Shown piece by piece: positions 28,511 to 36,398 of a stretch of 64,000 nt of DNA. Origin of the DNA: Constrictibacter sp. MBR-5 (GTDB lineage: Bacteria; Pseudomonadota; Alphaproteobacteria; JAJUGE01); contig NZ_JBEPTK010000010.1 in NCBI RefSeq assembly GCF_040549485.1, positions 124,001 through 188,000 of the forward strand, read 5' to 3'. Under the pieces are notes generated by a model. It did no database searches. It was not told the origin of the DNA and was given only the letters and a program-made list of their open reading frames with translations. The position numbers and the translations under genes are program-made. Numbering within the stretch: position 1 is the first letter of the stretch; each line of letters begins with the position of its first letter.

Positions 28511-29404
28511 TCACTCCATCGGCGAGGGGCGCGTGCCGCCCACGGCGCCGACCAGACGGGTCAGGTCCATCGCCAGTCGGGTCAGTTCCGGACGCCGCAC
28601 ATAGCTCTGTTCGTCCATGTAGAGGGCGCGATTGACCTCGATCTGGACGGCGTGGACGCCGATCGCCGGGCGGCCGTAGTGTCGGGTCGTGAAGCCACCA
28701 GGATAGGGATCGTTGCGCACGACGCTGTACCCCATGCCGCTCAGCAGGCCCTCGACCAGGTCCGGAAGTTCCGGGGCGCAGGATGCGCCGTGACAGTCGC
28801 CGATGACGAAGTCGACACCACTGTCGCCGAGCTCGTCCCCCGCCCGGCCGCCCATCGACGGCATGGAATGGGCGTCGATCAGGATGCAGTAGCCGAACCG
28901 GCGACGGGTTTCCCGCACCAGGTCGGCCAGAGCCTCATGGTAGGGCCGATAGAGGCGGCCGACGCGCTGCAGCGCCTCCTCGAATCGCAGCTTGCTGCGA
29001 TAGATCTCGCAGCCGCTGGCGACCACCCGGGCGATCGTTCCGAGGCCGGCGCTGATGCGCGGCGAGCGGCTGACGACCCAGCCCGGCAGGGCGTCCTCGA
29101 ACATGCGCGGATCGAGCTCGAACGGTTCCCGGTTGACGTCGAGGAAGGCGCGCGGGAAGAGCGCCCGGATCAGCGGCGCGCCGAGGTCGGGAACGCGACC
29201 GTAGATCTCGTCGACGAAACAATCCTCCGACCGTCGCAGCGTCATCGGATCGAGGCGGGAAGTCGCGACGAAGGCGCGGGGGTAGATGCTGCCGCTGTGC
29301 GGCGACGCCACGACCACCGGCAGCGACTGCTCGGCCGGTGCCAGCACCTCGTAGGGCGTGGGCAACTCGGCAAGCCAGGAGGCGATGTCGTCGCGCGGTT
29401 CCAT
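28511..29404 (-). CDS. N-formylglutamate amidohydrolase family protein
   Basis: 297 residues. The family is zinc-dependent and hydrolyses N-formyl-L-glutamate, the last step of one histidine-breakdown route. VVVASPHSG near residue 35 and ILIDAHSMPSM near 180 carry the expected metal-binding Asp and His, and the C-terminal half keeps IGVHAVQIEVNRALYMDE. No hut genes lie nearby, so it may serve another formyl-amino-acid substrate. It is transcribed away from rcdA, with 157 or more bases between the two starts. Confidence 0.85.
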   Translation of the reverse strand: MEPRDDIASWLAELPTPYEVLAPAEQSLPVVVASPHSGSIYPRAFVATSRLDPMTLRRSEDCFVDEIYGRVPDLGAPLIRALFPRAFLDVNREPFELDPRMFEDALPGWVVSRSPRISAGLGTIARVVASGCEIYRSKLRFEEALQRVGRLYRPYHEALADLVRETRRRFGYCILIDAHSMPSMGGRAGDELGDSGVDFVIGDCHGASCAPELPDLVEGLLSGMGYSVVRNDPYPGGFTTRHYGRPAIGVHAVQIEVNRALYMDEQSYVRRPELTRLAMDLTRLVGAVGGTRPSPME

Positions 29405-29486
29405 GTCCGGAAGTCTAGCGCAACTCCGGGCGGTGTCATCGCCCCGTTGCAGCCGACGGCCCGACCGCGAGCAGGGCGAACCGGAC

Positions 29487-29514
29487 GGTTAAGCCTTCGT
29501 TACCGATCTTATAG
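29487..29514 (+). promoter_or_regulatory. Promoter of rcdA
   Basis: TTATAG (29509-29514) is the -10 element. The region 17 bases upstream (29487-29492, GGTTAA) is poor as a -35 and is covered by the CtrA-type box, the arrangement expected of an activator-dependent promoter. Confidence 0.5.
29489..29503 (+). promoter_or_regulatory. CtrA-type binding box upstream of rcdA
   Basis: TTAA-GCCTTCG-TTAC fits the CtrA consensus TTAA-N7-TTAA in seven of eight defined bases. It covers the -35 position of the rcdA promoter, as in CtrA-activated promoters of Caulobacter. CtrA itself is not in the window. Confidence 0.55.
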
Positions 29515-29561
29515 CCCGTCGCGGCCGATCCGGCACCGGCGGCGCATGGTAGCCTCCGGGA

Positions 29562-30017
29562 ATGGAGAACACACTGGAGACCACGGGGACCATGGCAGAG
29601 CCTCGACACGCAGGCGGACCGGTTACCTTCATGAACCGGACCTATGACGAAGCGATCGACCTCCTGATCGAGGCGCGCGACTGGCTCATCCGCGCCGAGC
29701 CCGCAGAACGGGATCGCCTGGCGTCGGCCGACCGCCTGTCGATGACCCTGGAGGCGACGCGGATGACGACGCAGATCACCCAGGTCATCGCCTGGCTGAT
29801 GGTGCAGAAGGCGATCGCCGAGGGCGAACTCGCGTGGAGCGAAGCCACACGCCCCGAGCATCGGCTCGGCGGCCGGTCGGTCTGCTTCGACAATGCCAGC
29901 GGCAACGCCCAGCTGCCCGAGGAACTGCGCGTGCTGCTTGAACGGAGCCACCGCCTCTATGTCCGCGTCAGCCGGCTCGACGAGCTCGTCGCCGCACAGG
30001 CCGTCGGCCACGCCTGA
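29562..30017 (+). CDS. rcdA: RcdA-family protease adaptor (DUF1465)
   Basis: 151 residues, predominantly helical. The DUF1465/RcdA core is seen in TFMNRTYDEAIDLLIEARDWL, LEATRMTTQITQVIAWLMVQKAIAEGEL and the final helix SHRLYVRVSRLDELV. In Caulobacter RcdA helps ClpXP, together with CpdR and PopA, to degrade the cell-cycle regulator CtrA. ATG 29562 and ATG 29592 are both possible; the second has GGAG and GGGG upstream and loses only ten unconserved residues. A CtrA-type box lies upstream, and tRNA-Thr follows. Confidence 0.85.
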   Translation: MENTLETTGTMAEPRHAGGPVTFMNRTYDEAIDLLIEARDWLIRAEPAERDRLASADRLSMTLEATRMTTQITQVIAWLMVQKAIAEGELAWSEATRPEHRLGGRSVCFDNASGNAQLPEELRVLLERSHRLYVRVSRLDELVAAQAVGHA

Positions 30018-30133
30018 CGCTTTACGCTTGCGAGCCGCGGCGAAATCCACCATGTCTGCCGCGCAGCCGGGACGGGATCGCTCGGCTTGCCGCGGAACGG
30101 ACGCTGTGGCATTGTCCGCCCGCTTCGATCGGA

Positions 30134-30208
30134 GCCGCCGTAGCTCAGGGGTAGAGCACACCCTTGGTAAGGGTGGGGTCGACAGTTCAATTCTGTCCGG
30201 CGGCACCA
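30134..30208 (+). tRNA. tRNA-Thr (anticodon GGT)
   Basis: A 75-base cloverleaf. Acceptor stem GCCGCCG/CGGCGGC, D arm GCTC...GAGC, anticodon arm CACCC-TTGGTAA-GGGTG with GGT at 30166-30168, a five-base variable region, T arm GACAG-TTCAATT-CTGTC, discriminator A and an encoded CCA. It reads the codons ACC and ACT. Confidence 0.97.
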
Positions 30209-30347
30209 TCGACATCAGCGCCCTGCGCTGGCACCTCCCTTTATAATGTCTGCATGCCCCCCTCGGTGTCGCGCCAGCCTTTGGCCGCGCACAGCCATCG
30301 CGCGTGTCATGCCGCACGCGGAGACGCCGCGGGTTCCGCCCGCCGCA

Positions 30348-30363
30348 TGTGATCCAGCTCACA
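30348..30363 (+). promoter_or_regulatory. Perfect CRP/FNR-family type binding site
   Basis: TGTGA-TCCAGC-TCACA matches the CRP consensus half-sites exactly. Its centre (30355.5) is 41.5 bases upstream of position 30397, the start point expected from GATACT (30385-30390), which is class II activator geometry. The next gene downstream is the small secreted protein at 30580. The cognate regulator is not in the window. Confidence 0.55.
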
Positions 30364-30553
30364 CCGCGACGGCATATGTCGGGAGATACTTCGTCCGTCC
30401 GGTGATGGTTGCGATCGGCGGCAGCAGGGACCCAGCGTCAGGATGGTGCGGGTCGCGAGTGGCCGCGTGGGACGGCGCAGTCCCGCGCGGCCGGCTGCTC
30501 TTGAACGGGACCACGATCGTGGGAAACCGGAGCCTCGATGCTGTCGTTCTTGA

Positions 30554-30570
30554 CGAGACGTGACGTCTCG
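30554..30570 (+). repeat. Inverted repeat touching the ribosome site of the secreted-protein gene
   Basis: CGAGACGT-G-ACGTCTCG is a perfect 8-bp dyad about a single G. Its last bases border the GGAGGGG ribosome site of the gene at 30580. As DNA it could be an operator; as RNA a one-base loop is not possible, so the stem would open to about six pairs. Confidence 0.55.
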
Positions 30571-30579
30571 GAGGGGCCC

Positions 30580-30915
30580 ATGGGGATCCGGCTGGCCGTT
30601 GCCGCACTGTTGCTGACGGGTCCGGCATGGCCGGCGGTGGCCGAAGGGCTGCCGCGCTACGACGTTTCCGGACATTGCGGCCGTGTCGCGGTCGTCGCCG
30701 GCAAGGCACGCTCTCCGGAGATGCGCGAAGCCTGCGAGCGGCGCGAGCAGGAGGCGCACGCCATCCTCACGCAGACTTGGCCCACTCTTTCGCCTGCGGC
30801 CCAGGGGCGCTGCCTCTGGGCGGCACATGCATACGACCGGACCTACGCCACCCTGCACGACTGCGTCCGGCTGGAGCTGGAGGCCATGGAACGCCGGCGA
30901 CGCTGGGGCTCCTAG
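30580..30915 (+). CDS. Small secreted protein with four cysteines, unknown function
   Basis: 111 residues. I do not recognise the family. A signal peptide is clear: MGIR, a hydrophobic run of about 14 residues, then PAVAEG with probable cleavage near 22. The mature part of about 88 residues is helical and charged, with four cysteines (in GHCGR, EACERR, GRCLW and HDCVR) that could form two disulfides in the periplasm. The ATG at 30580 has GGAGGGG seven bases upstream, so it is preferred over upstream starts. It sits alone behind a long leader containing a CRP-type site, and converges on cobT. Confidence 0.7.
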   Translation: MGIRLAVAALLLTGPAWPAVAEGLPRYDVSGHCGRVAVVAGKARSPEMREACERREQEAHAILTQTWPTLSPAAQGRCLWAAHAYDRTYATLHDCVRLELEAMERRRRWGS

Positions 30916-30956
30916 GCCCTGCGCCAACCGGCCGCCCCGTCAGCCTCCACGCGCGA

Positions 30957-32801
30957 TCAGGCCGCACGCCGGCCGCGGCGATTGTCTTCCTCGAACAAGT
31001 CGGCCAGCTGCTCCATCATCGTGCCGCCGAGCTGATCGGCGTCGAAGATGGTGACCGCGCGGCGGTAGTAGCGGGTCACGTCGTGGCCGATGCCGATGGC
31101 CACCAGTTCGACCGACGAGCGCAGCTCGATCCACTGGATGACCTCGCGCAGGTGGCGTTCCAGATAGTTGCCAGGGTTGACCGACAGGGTCGAATCGTCG
31201 ACCGGCGCGCCGTCGGAGATCACCATCAGGACCCGACGCTCCTCGGGCCGCGCGATCAGGCGTTGATGCGCCCAGAGCAGCGCCTCGCCGTCGATGTTCT
31301 CCTTGAGGATGCCCTCGCGCAGCATCAGGCCGAGATTGCGGCGCGACCGGCGCAGCGGCGAATCCGCCTCCTTGTAGACGATGTGGCGCAGGTCGTTGAG
31401 ACGTCCGGGGTTCGGCCGCTTGCCCTCTGCGAGCCACTTCTCGCGCGACTGGCCGCCCTTCCAGGCCTTGGTGGTGAAGCCCAGGATCTCGACCTTCACG
31501 CCGCAGCGTTCCAGCGTCCTGGCCAGGATGTCGGCACTCATCGCCGCCACCGAGATCGGGCGGCCGCGCATCGACCCGGAATTGTCGATGAGCAGCGTGA
31601 CCACCGTGTCCTTGAACTCGGTCTTCTTCTCGAACTTGTAGGACAGGGAGTGCATCGGATTGACGATGACGCGCGCGAGACGGGCGGCGTCGAGCAGGCC
31701 CTCCTCGAGGTCGAACTCCCACGACCGCTGCTGCTGCGCCATGAGGCGGCGCTGCAAACGGTTGGCAAGTCGGGTGACCACGCCCTGGAGATGCGCCAGC
31801 TGCTGGTCGAGGTGCTGGCGCAGGCGCGTCAGCTCCTCCGAATCGCACAGGTCCTCGGCACGCACGACCTCGTCGAACTCCGCCGAATAGGGCGCGTAGG
31901 CCGGCTGGCGCCGATCGTTCGCACCGAAGCCCGGCGGCAGGTTCTGCGGCGAGGAACTGCCCGGCTCCTCGTCGCCGGCACCCGGCATCATCTCGGTCGC
32001 CGCCTCGTCGGCGCCGGCTTCGGCTCCGTCCTCGCCCTCGCCTTCCTCGGAGTCCTCGCCCTGGGCCGCCTGCGGGTTGGCCGAATCGCCCTCGCTGCTG
32101 TCGGCGTCGCCCTCTCCGGTGCCGTCCTGCTCGCCCTCGCTCTCGTCGCCCTCGCTCTCGTCGCTCTCGGACTCGTCCATCAGATGGAGGTCGGTGATGA
32201 GCTGCCGCGCGATCCGGGCGAAGGCCTCCTGGTCCTCGACATGCTCGAGCAGGCTGGCAAGCGACCGTCCGGCTGCGCCCTCGAAATCGCCCCGCCACTG
32301 ATCGACGACGTGGCGAGCCGCCTCCGGCGGCGCACGGCCGGTGAGCGCCTCGCGCGCCAGCATGCCGACGACCTCGGGGAGCGGCGCGTCGGCCTTGTCG
32401 AGGATCCGCGCATAGCCCTGGCGGCGGCACCGCTCGTCGAGGGCGGCCGTCAGGTTCTCCGCCGTCCCCTGCATGTGGCGGGCGCCGACAGCCTCGACCC
32501 GCGCCTGCTCGACCGCCTCGAACACCGCTCGGGCCGGACCGGACGCCGGTGCCGTGCGCCGGAAGACCTCCCCGTCGTGATGGCGCAGGCGCAATGCGAT
32601 CGCATCGGCTTCGCCGCGGACCTGGGCGACCTCCTCGCGCGGCAGATCGCGGGCCGGCATCGGCAGTTTCACCTGGTCGCCCTGGCGTGTCGCGCCCTCC
32701 GGGCCGAACGACACCTCCAGGGTTCCCCGGTCCGCCATCGCCCGCATGGTCGCCGTCGTGCAACGGCGAAATGCCTCGATCGGCGTTTCCGCTTCCTTCA
32801 T
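30957..32801 (-). CDS. cobT: Cobaltochelatase subunit CobT
   Basis: 614 residues. With CobS it forms the AAA+/VWA chaperone complex that drives CobN to insert cobalt into hydrogenobyrinic acid diamide (aerobic B12 route). Layout: an N-terminal domain, a long acidic low-complexity linker (about 209-281, mostly Glu, Asp, Ser and Gly), and a C-terminal VWA domain with the MIDAS motif DNSGS at 406-410 and ISDGAPVDD. It follows cobS after 70 bases. No cobN or other cobalamin gene is nearby, and no cobalamin riboswitch was seen. Confidence 0.95.
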   Translation of the reverse strand: MKEAETPIEAFRRCTTATMRAMADRGTLEVSFGPEGATRQGDQVKLPMPARDLPREEVAQVRGEADAIALRLRHHDGEVFRRTAPASGPARAVFEAVEQARVEAVGARHMQGTAENLTAALDERCRRQGYARILDKADAPLPEVVGMLAREALTGRAPPEAARHVVDQWRGDFEGAAGRSLASLLEHVEDQEAFARIARQLITDLHLMDESESDESEGDESEGEQDGTGEGDADSSEGDSANPQAAQGEDSEEGEGEDGAEAGADEAATEMMPGAGDEEPGSSSPQNLPPGFGANDRRQPAYAPYSAEFDEVVRAEDLCDSEELTRLRQHLDQQLAHLQGVVTRLANRLQRRLMAQQQRSWEFDLEEGLLDAARLARVIVNPMHSLSYKFEKKTEFKDTVVTLLIDNSGSMRGRPISVAAMSADILARTLERCGVKVEILGFTTKAWKGGQSREKWLAEGKRPNPGRLNDLRHIVYKEADSPLRRSRRNLGLMLREGILKENIDGEALLWAHQRLIARPEERRVLMVISDGAPVDDSTLSVNPGNYLERHLREVIQWIELRSSVELVAIGIGHDVTRYYRRAVTIFDADQLGGTMMEQLADLFEEDNRRGRRAA

Positions 32802-32871
32802 CTGCAGCCTCTCAATTCACCGTCGCGCGACACCCCGGCGCATCCCGCGCCGCTCCCGATCGTCCGGCCGC

Positions 32872-33879
32872 TCAGTGCGGCCGGCTGCCGCGGAGCACGG
32901 AGTCGGGCAGTTCCTGGTTGAAGCACCGCTGGTAGTATTCGGCGACGATCGGCCGCTCCGCCTCGTCGCACTTGTTGAGGAAGGTGAGGCGGAACGCCAG
33001 CCCCAGGTCGCCGAAGATGCGCGCGTTTTCGGCCCAGGTGATCACCGTACGCGGCGACATCACGGTGGAGATGTCGCCGTTGATGAAGCCGCGGCGCGTC
33101 ATGTCGGCGAGGCTGATCATCTGGCCGATCGTCTTGCGGCCCTTCTCGTCCCGCATCGACGGTGTCTTCGACAGGATGATCTTCGCCTCTTCGTCGTGCG
33201 GCAGGTAGTTCAGCGTCGCCACGATGTTCCAGCGGTCCATCTGGCCCTGGTTGATCTGCTGCGTGCCGTGATAGAGGCCGGTCGTGTCGCCCAGGCCGAC
33301 CGTGTTCGCCGTGGCGAACAGGCGGAAGGCCGGATGCGGCCGGATCACACGGTTCTGGTCGAGCAGGGTCAGCTTGCCCTCGACCTCCAGGATGCGCTGG
33401 ATGACGAACATCACGTCGGGACGGCCGGCGTCGTACTCGTCGAACACCAGCGCCGTCGGGTGCTGCAGCGCCCAGGGCAGCATGCCCTCGCGGAACTCCG
33501 TGATCTGCACGCCGTCGCGCACGACGATGGCGTCACGGCCGACGAGGTCGATGCGGCTGATGTGGCTGTCGAGATTGACCCGAATGCAGGGCCAGTTCAG
33601 GCGCGAGGCGACCTGCTCCACGTGGGTCGACTTGCCGGTGCCGTGATAGCCCTGGATCATGACGCGACGGTTGTAGGCGAACCCCGCCAGGATCGCGAGC
33701 GTGGTGTCCGGGTCGAAGTGGTACGCCTCGTCGCGGTCGGGAACGTATTCGGAGGTCTCCGAGAAGGCGGGGACCTCCATATCGGTATCGATGCCGAAGG
33801 TCTCGCGGACCGAGAGCTTGGTGTCAGGCATGCCGGCAGGGATCTTGGCGCCGTTTCCGGAGGCTTGCGGAGCAGTCAT
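32872..33879 (-). CDS. cobS: Cobaltochelatase subunit CobS
   Basis: 335 residues. The AAA+ (MoxR-like) ATPase of the cobaltochelatase. Walker [10 protein letters not shown] is at 77-85 and Walker B is ALVFDEYD (D147-E148); a sensor-1 region LFATANTVG follows. The N-terminal [19 protein letters not shown] is the CobS signature. Start ATG 33879, 28 bases after the J-domain gene, so the three genes probably form one operon; this J-domain-cobS-cobT order is common in alphaproteobacteria. Confidence 0.95.
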   Translation of the reverse strand: MTAPQASGNGAKIPAGMPDTKLSVRETFGIDTDMEVPAFSETSEYVPDRDEAYHFDPDTTLAILAGFAYNRRVMIQGYHGTGKSTHVEQVASRLNWPCIRVNLDSHISRIDLVGRDAIVVRDGVQITEFREGMLPWALQHPTALVFDEYDAGRPDVMFVIQRILEVEGKLTLLDQNRVIRPHPAFRLFATANTVGLGDTTGLYHGTQQINQGQMDRWNIVATLNYLPHDEEAKIILSKTPSMRDEKGRKTIGQMISLADMTRRGFINGDISTVMSPRTVITWAENARIFGDLGLAFRLTFLNKCDEAERPIVAEYYQRCFNQELPDSVLRGSRPH

Positions 33880-33907
33880 CAATGGGTTCCAGCTTCTGGG
33901 CAAATGG

Positions 33908-34474
33908 TCAGGGCGAAAGGCTCTTGCGCAAAGTCGCGTATGCCTCGTTGATCTGCTTGAGCTTGTCCTCGGACACGGCGCAGCCACCGGTGCGGTCGGG
34001 GTGGAGCTTCTTCGCCAGCTCCTTGTAGTGCACCTTGATGGCGGCCAGAGTCACGGGGCCGTCGAACTCCAGCACGTCGAGGGCGCGCGCCTCGGGACTG
34101 CCCCGCGGCCAGAGAGGCTCGGTGGGGCTGGTCTGCCGGCGCCTGCGGCGGCCGAACAGCTCGAAGGGATCCTCCGGTTCGGGATCGGGCTCGACGCGCC
34201 GCCCGGCGAACGGCCAGGTCGGCCTGTCCCACACCGTGTCGCGCCGCACGCGCTTCTCAATCTGTTCCTGGGACATGCCCGAGCACCAGTTCCAGGACGC
34301 ATTGTACGCGCGCGCGTGTTCGCGGCAGAACCAGAAGAATTCTTCCGGATTCTCACGCGTCCGCGGCGCCCGGTTGGTCGCCGGCTCGGAACAGCCGTCA
34401 TGATCGCAACGGCGGGCCCCACTCTGCCGGGCGACGAAGGGCGGCAGGTCGGTATGCCGTCTCGCCTGATCCAC
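33908..34474 (-). CDS. J-domain (DnaJ-like) co-chaperone protein
   Basis: 188 residues. The N-terminal half has possible metal-binding cysteines (CDHDGC at 23-28, WFCREH near 50) and the conserved [13 protein letters not shown]. The C-terminal half is a J domain (about 125-188) with the HPD motif at 158-160, needed to stimulate DnaK. The start is placed at GTG 34474, the last start codon before the conserved region. A promoter at 34482-34510 predicts a transcript that starts at or one base before this codon. A longer start upstream would read into the promoter. Confidence 0.8.
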   Translation of the reverse strand: MDQARRHTDLPPFVARQSGARRCDHDGCSEPATNRAPRTRENPEEFFWFCREHARAYNASWNWCSGMSQEQIEKRVRRDTVWDRPTWPFAGRRVEPDPEPEDPFELFGRRRRRQTSPTEPLWPRGSPEARALDVLEFDGPVTLAAIKVHYKELAKKLHPDRTGGCAVSEDKLKQINEAYATLRKSLSP

Positions 34475-34481
34475 GTGATGA

Positions 34482-34510
34482 AGTATGGTCGCTCGCCAGC
34501 GGCCTTGCAA
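34482..34510 (-). promoter_or_regulatory. Promoter predicting a leaderless J-domain-cobS-cobT transcript
   Basis: On the minus strand TTGCAA (34505-34510) and CATACT (34482-34487) are exactly 17 bases apart. The expected start point is about 34475, next to the GTG start codon. Confidence 0.5.
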
Positions 34511-34634
34511 GCTGACCCACGGGGCCACGACGTACGCGTCGACCGACCGCGACGCAGACCACACCTGTGTAACCCGGGTTGTATCGACACACGCAGAATA
34601 CGGCAGTAGTATCGACAGTAGGGGCTTACTCGAA

Positions 34635-34925
34635 ATGTCCGTAGCGACGACGATCAGGCGAAAACTGGAGAACGCGTTGTCCCCGGTCGCCGTGGAGGTC
34701 CACGACGATTCGCACAAGCATGCCGGCCACGCGGGCGCGCGGCCGGGAGGGGAGACTCATTTCAGGGTTCACGTGGTCGCCGCCGCGTTCGACGGCGCGA
34801 CGCGCGTCGAACGACAGCGGCGCATCTACGGAATTCTGGCGGACGAGATGGCCGGCCCGGTGCACGCGCTGCAGATCCGGGCCGAAACGCCGGAGGAAGC
34901 CTCGAGAGCGCAGGAACGAGGCTGA
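34635..34925 (+). CDS. BolA-family protein
   Basis: 96 residues with the class II KH-like BolA fold: RRKLENALSPVAVEVHDDSHKHAGH, then THFRVHVVAAAFDGATRVERQRRIYGILADEM and PVHALQIRAETPEEA. The conserved HxxH-type region (SHKHAGH) binds [2Fe-2S] clusters together with monothiol glutaredoxins. BolA proteins act in iron homeostasis and stress morphology. Start ATG 34635, with GGGG upstream. Divergent from the J-domain gene; two copies of GTATCGACA (34581-34589, 34609-34617) lie in the gap. Confidence 0.9.
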   Translation: MSVATTIRRKLENALSPVAVEVHDDSHKHAGHAGARPGGETHFRVHVVAAAFDGATRVERQRRIYGILADEMAGPVHALQIRAETPEEASRAQERG

Positions 34926-34944
34926 TCGGGGGCGGCGGGGGGCG

Positions 34945-35184
34945 ATGCCTGAACAGGGGCAGGAATCACGAAACATCGTGGTGAACGGACAGCGCACGAG
35001 CATGCGGCTGGAAGTGGAGTTCTGGCAGGCGTTGGACGTGATCTGCGAGCGCCAGGGGATGACCGTGAACCAGATCTGCACGCTGGTGGGCCGGAAACGC
35101 GGAACGGCGTCGCTGACCGCAGCCGTGCGGGTCTACGTCATCACCTATTTCCGCGACGCGGCGGTCGAACAGCCGAGCGCCTGA
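34945..35184 (+). CDS. Ribbon-helix-helix domain protein
   Basis: 79 residues. The fold is seen in RNIVVNGQRTSMRLEVEFWQALDVICERQGMTVNQICTLV (a strand with basic residues followed by two helices), then a short C-terminal helix. This RHH_4 type is common in alphaproteobacteria as a stand-alone DNA-binding protein; its targets are unknown. Start ATG 34945 after GGGGGGC, 19 bases after bolA, so probably co-transcribed. Its last 40 bases overlap the end of the convergent DUF2889 gene. Confidence 0.85.
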   Translation: MPEQGQESRNIVVNGQRTSMRLEVEFWQALDVICERQGMTVNQICTLVGRKRGTASLTAAVRVYVITYFRDAAVEQPSA

Positions 35185-35726
35185 TCGGCGCGCAGCTTGG
35201 CGACGACCTCGCGGTCGGAGGCATAGGCGTAACAGGAATCGACCGGCGGCCCGGCGAAGCGACCGGCGGCGGGCCGACCCGCGAGTTGCGCCTCACGCTC
35301 GCGCCATGGATAGATCGTCTGAAACGCCACCGTAGCCATCGGGCGGATCAGTTCGAACAGATGGGTACAGGCCTCGCGGCCGCCATAGACCTTGCCAACC
35401 TCGCGCATCCAGCCGGGGCGGATTCGCAGGCCGGCGAGCTGCGAGAAGCCTGCGGCCGCGGCCGGACAGATCCTGTAGGGCGTCGCGCGCGACTCCGCCT
35501 CCGCCGCATGGATCAGCAGCCTGTCGTCCAGGGTCAGGCGCGCCACCATGTCGTGCACCTGCCCGCCGGCCTCCACCGTTCCTCGCAGCTCACTCTCGAA
35601 GGGATAGGTCTTCGTGTCCTCGATCCAGGCGTCGACGTCCCAGAGGCCATCCTCGCGGAGGTAGCCGCGGCATTCGATCCGCCGGGTATGGATGTGCCGG
35701 CGCGGAGCGGACGGAGAGAGAGGCAT
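35145..35726 (-). CDS. DUF2889 protein
   Basis: 193 residues. It keeps the DUF2889 pattern: HIHTRRIECRGYLREDGLWDVDAWIEDTKTYPF at the N-terminus, DMVARLTLDDRLLIHAAEAESRATPYRICPA in the middle, and GGREACTHLFELIRPMATVAFQTIYPW with a conserved Cys-Thr-His. The function is unknown. Start ATG 35726 with AGGATCC upstream. It converges on and overlaps the ribbon-helix-helix gene by 40 bases. Confidence 0.85.
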   Translation of the reverse strand: MPLSPSAPRRHIHTRRIECRGYLREDGLWDVDAWIEDTKTYPFESELRGTVEAGGQVHDMVARLTLDDRLLIHAAEAESRATPYRICPAAAAGFSQLAGLRIRPGWMREVGKVYGGREACTHLFELIRPMATVAFQTIYPWREREAQLAGRPAAGRFAGPPVDSCYAYASDREVVAKLRADQALGCSTAASRK

Positions 35727-35772
35727 CGGGGATCCTGGCTGAAGGCTGGCGACGCGGCGGGAGGTGCGGAAT

Positions 35773-35800
35773 TATCTACGTGCTGACAGCGCGATCGCAA
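35773..35800 (-). promoter_or_regulatory. Promoter of the DUF2889 gene
   Basis: On the minus strand TTGCGA (35795-35800) and TAGATA (35773-35778) are separated by 16 bases, giving a leader of about 40 bases. Confidence 0.5.
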
Positions 35801-35864
35801 AGGCCGTGCCGGTAATGACAGCCATGCGCGGTACGATGCGGACACTGCCGGGAAGGAGGCCGAC

Positions 35865-36338
35865 ATGTCGGACAGATGCTTCGCGGAGATACGGATCGAG
35901 ACACGCACCGGCCCGGTGGCCGTGCGCGCCACCGCAGACGCCGTCGTCGGCATCGGCTGGGTGGGGTCGGCCGACGGCGCCCGGGACGAGACGCCACTGC
36001 TGGCGGAGGCGCGGCGGCAGATCCTCGATTATTTCGCAGGGCGGCTGCGCCGCTTCGACCTGCCGCTGGCGCCCGCCGGGACCGACTTTCAACAAGCGGT
36101 CTGGGCGGCGATGTGCGCCATTCCCTATGGCGCGGTGCGCACCTATGGGGACATCGCCTGCGAACTGGACGGGACGGCCCGGGCCGTCGGCACCGCGTGC
36201 GGGCGCAACCCCATTCCCATCGTGATACCGTGCCATCGCGTCGTCGGCGGCAACGGACGGCTCACCGGCTTCTCTGGCGGCGACGGCGTCGAGACGAAAC
36301 GGGCGCTGCTCCAGCTCGAAGGCGCGATGCTGATCTGA
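35865..36338 (+). CDS. ogt: Methylated-DNA--protein-cysteine methyltransferase
   Basis: 157 residues, the short Ogt form without the AdaA domain. It removes methyl groups from O6-methylguanine in a suicide reaction. The acceptor C123 lies in IPCHRVVG, and the helix-turn-helix (IPYGAVRTYGDIA, residues about 86-98) and RAVGTACGRNP are intact. Start ATG 35865 after GGAAGGAGG. It is probably a single-gene unit or continues into the LLM gene 60 bases downstream. Confidence 0.95.
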   Translation: MSDRCFAEIRIETRTGPVAVRATADAVVGIGWVGSADGARDETPLLAEARRQILDYFAGRLRRFDLPLAPAGTDFQQAVWAAMCAIPYGAVRTYGDIACELDGTARAVGTACGRNPIPIVIPCHRVVGGNGRLTGFSGGDGVETKRALLQLEGAMLI

Positions 36339-36398
36339 TCCGATCGCGCCGCCGACGGGGCGGGAGCGGCCGCATAGAACAAGACGGGGAGACAGCGC

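Larger units (their letters stand above)
30209..30579. other. 371-base gene-free stretch before the small secreted protein
   Basis: It holds a TATAAT (30242-30247) with no -35 partner, a perfect CRP-type site (30348-30363), a GATACT (30385-30390), a palindrome CCACGATCGTGG (30511-30522) and an 8+1+8 inverted repeat (30554-30570). I see no convincing gene; open frames here lack a ribosome site and family features. The amount of dyad structure suggests a regulated leader for the gene at 30580. Confidence 0.6.

Noticed and set aside
30229-30247. TGGCAC followed by TTTATAATG, as a possible sigma-54 promoter
   Set aside because: The -12 GC is missing, so the GG-N10-GC rule fails. The TATAAT alone has no -35 partner.
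29436-30362. Long minus-strand open frame with peptide PPDRIELSTPPLPRV
   Set aside because: This peptide is the known false translation of the antisense strand of a tRNA gene; the frame crosses tRNA-Thr and rcdA.
30246-30563. Plus-strand 105-codon frame in the leader of the secreted-protein gene
   Set aside because: No ribosome site, no family features, and biased composition; it would also cover the CRP-type site.
33880-33907. Cobalamin riboswitch for cobS-cobT
   Set aside because: The gap is 28 bases and the operon leader upstream of the J-domain gene has no B12-box-like sequence that I can see.
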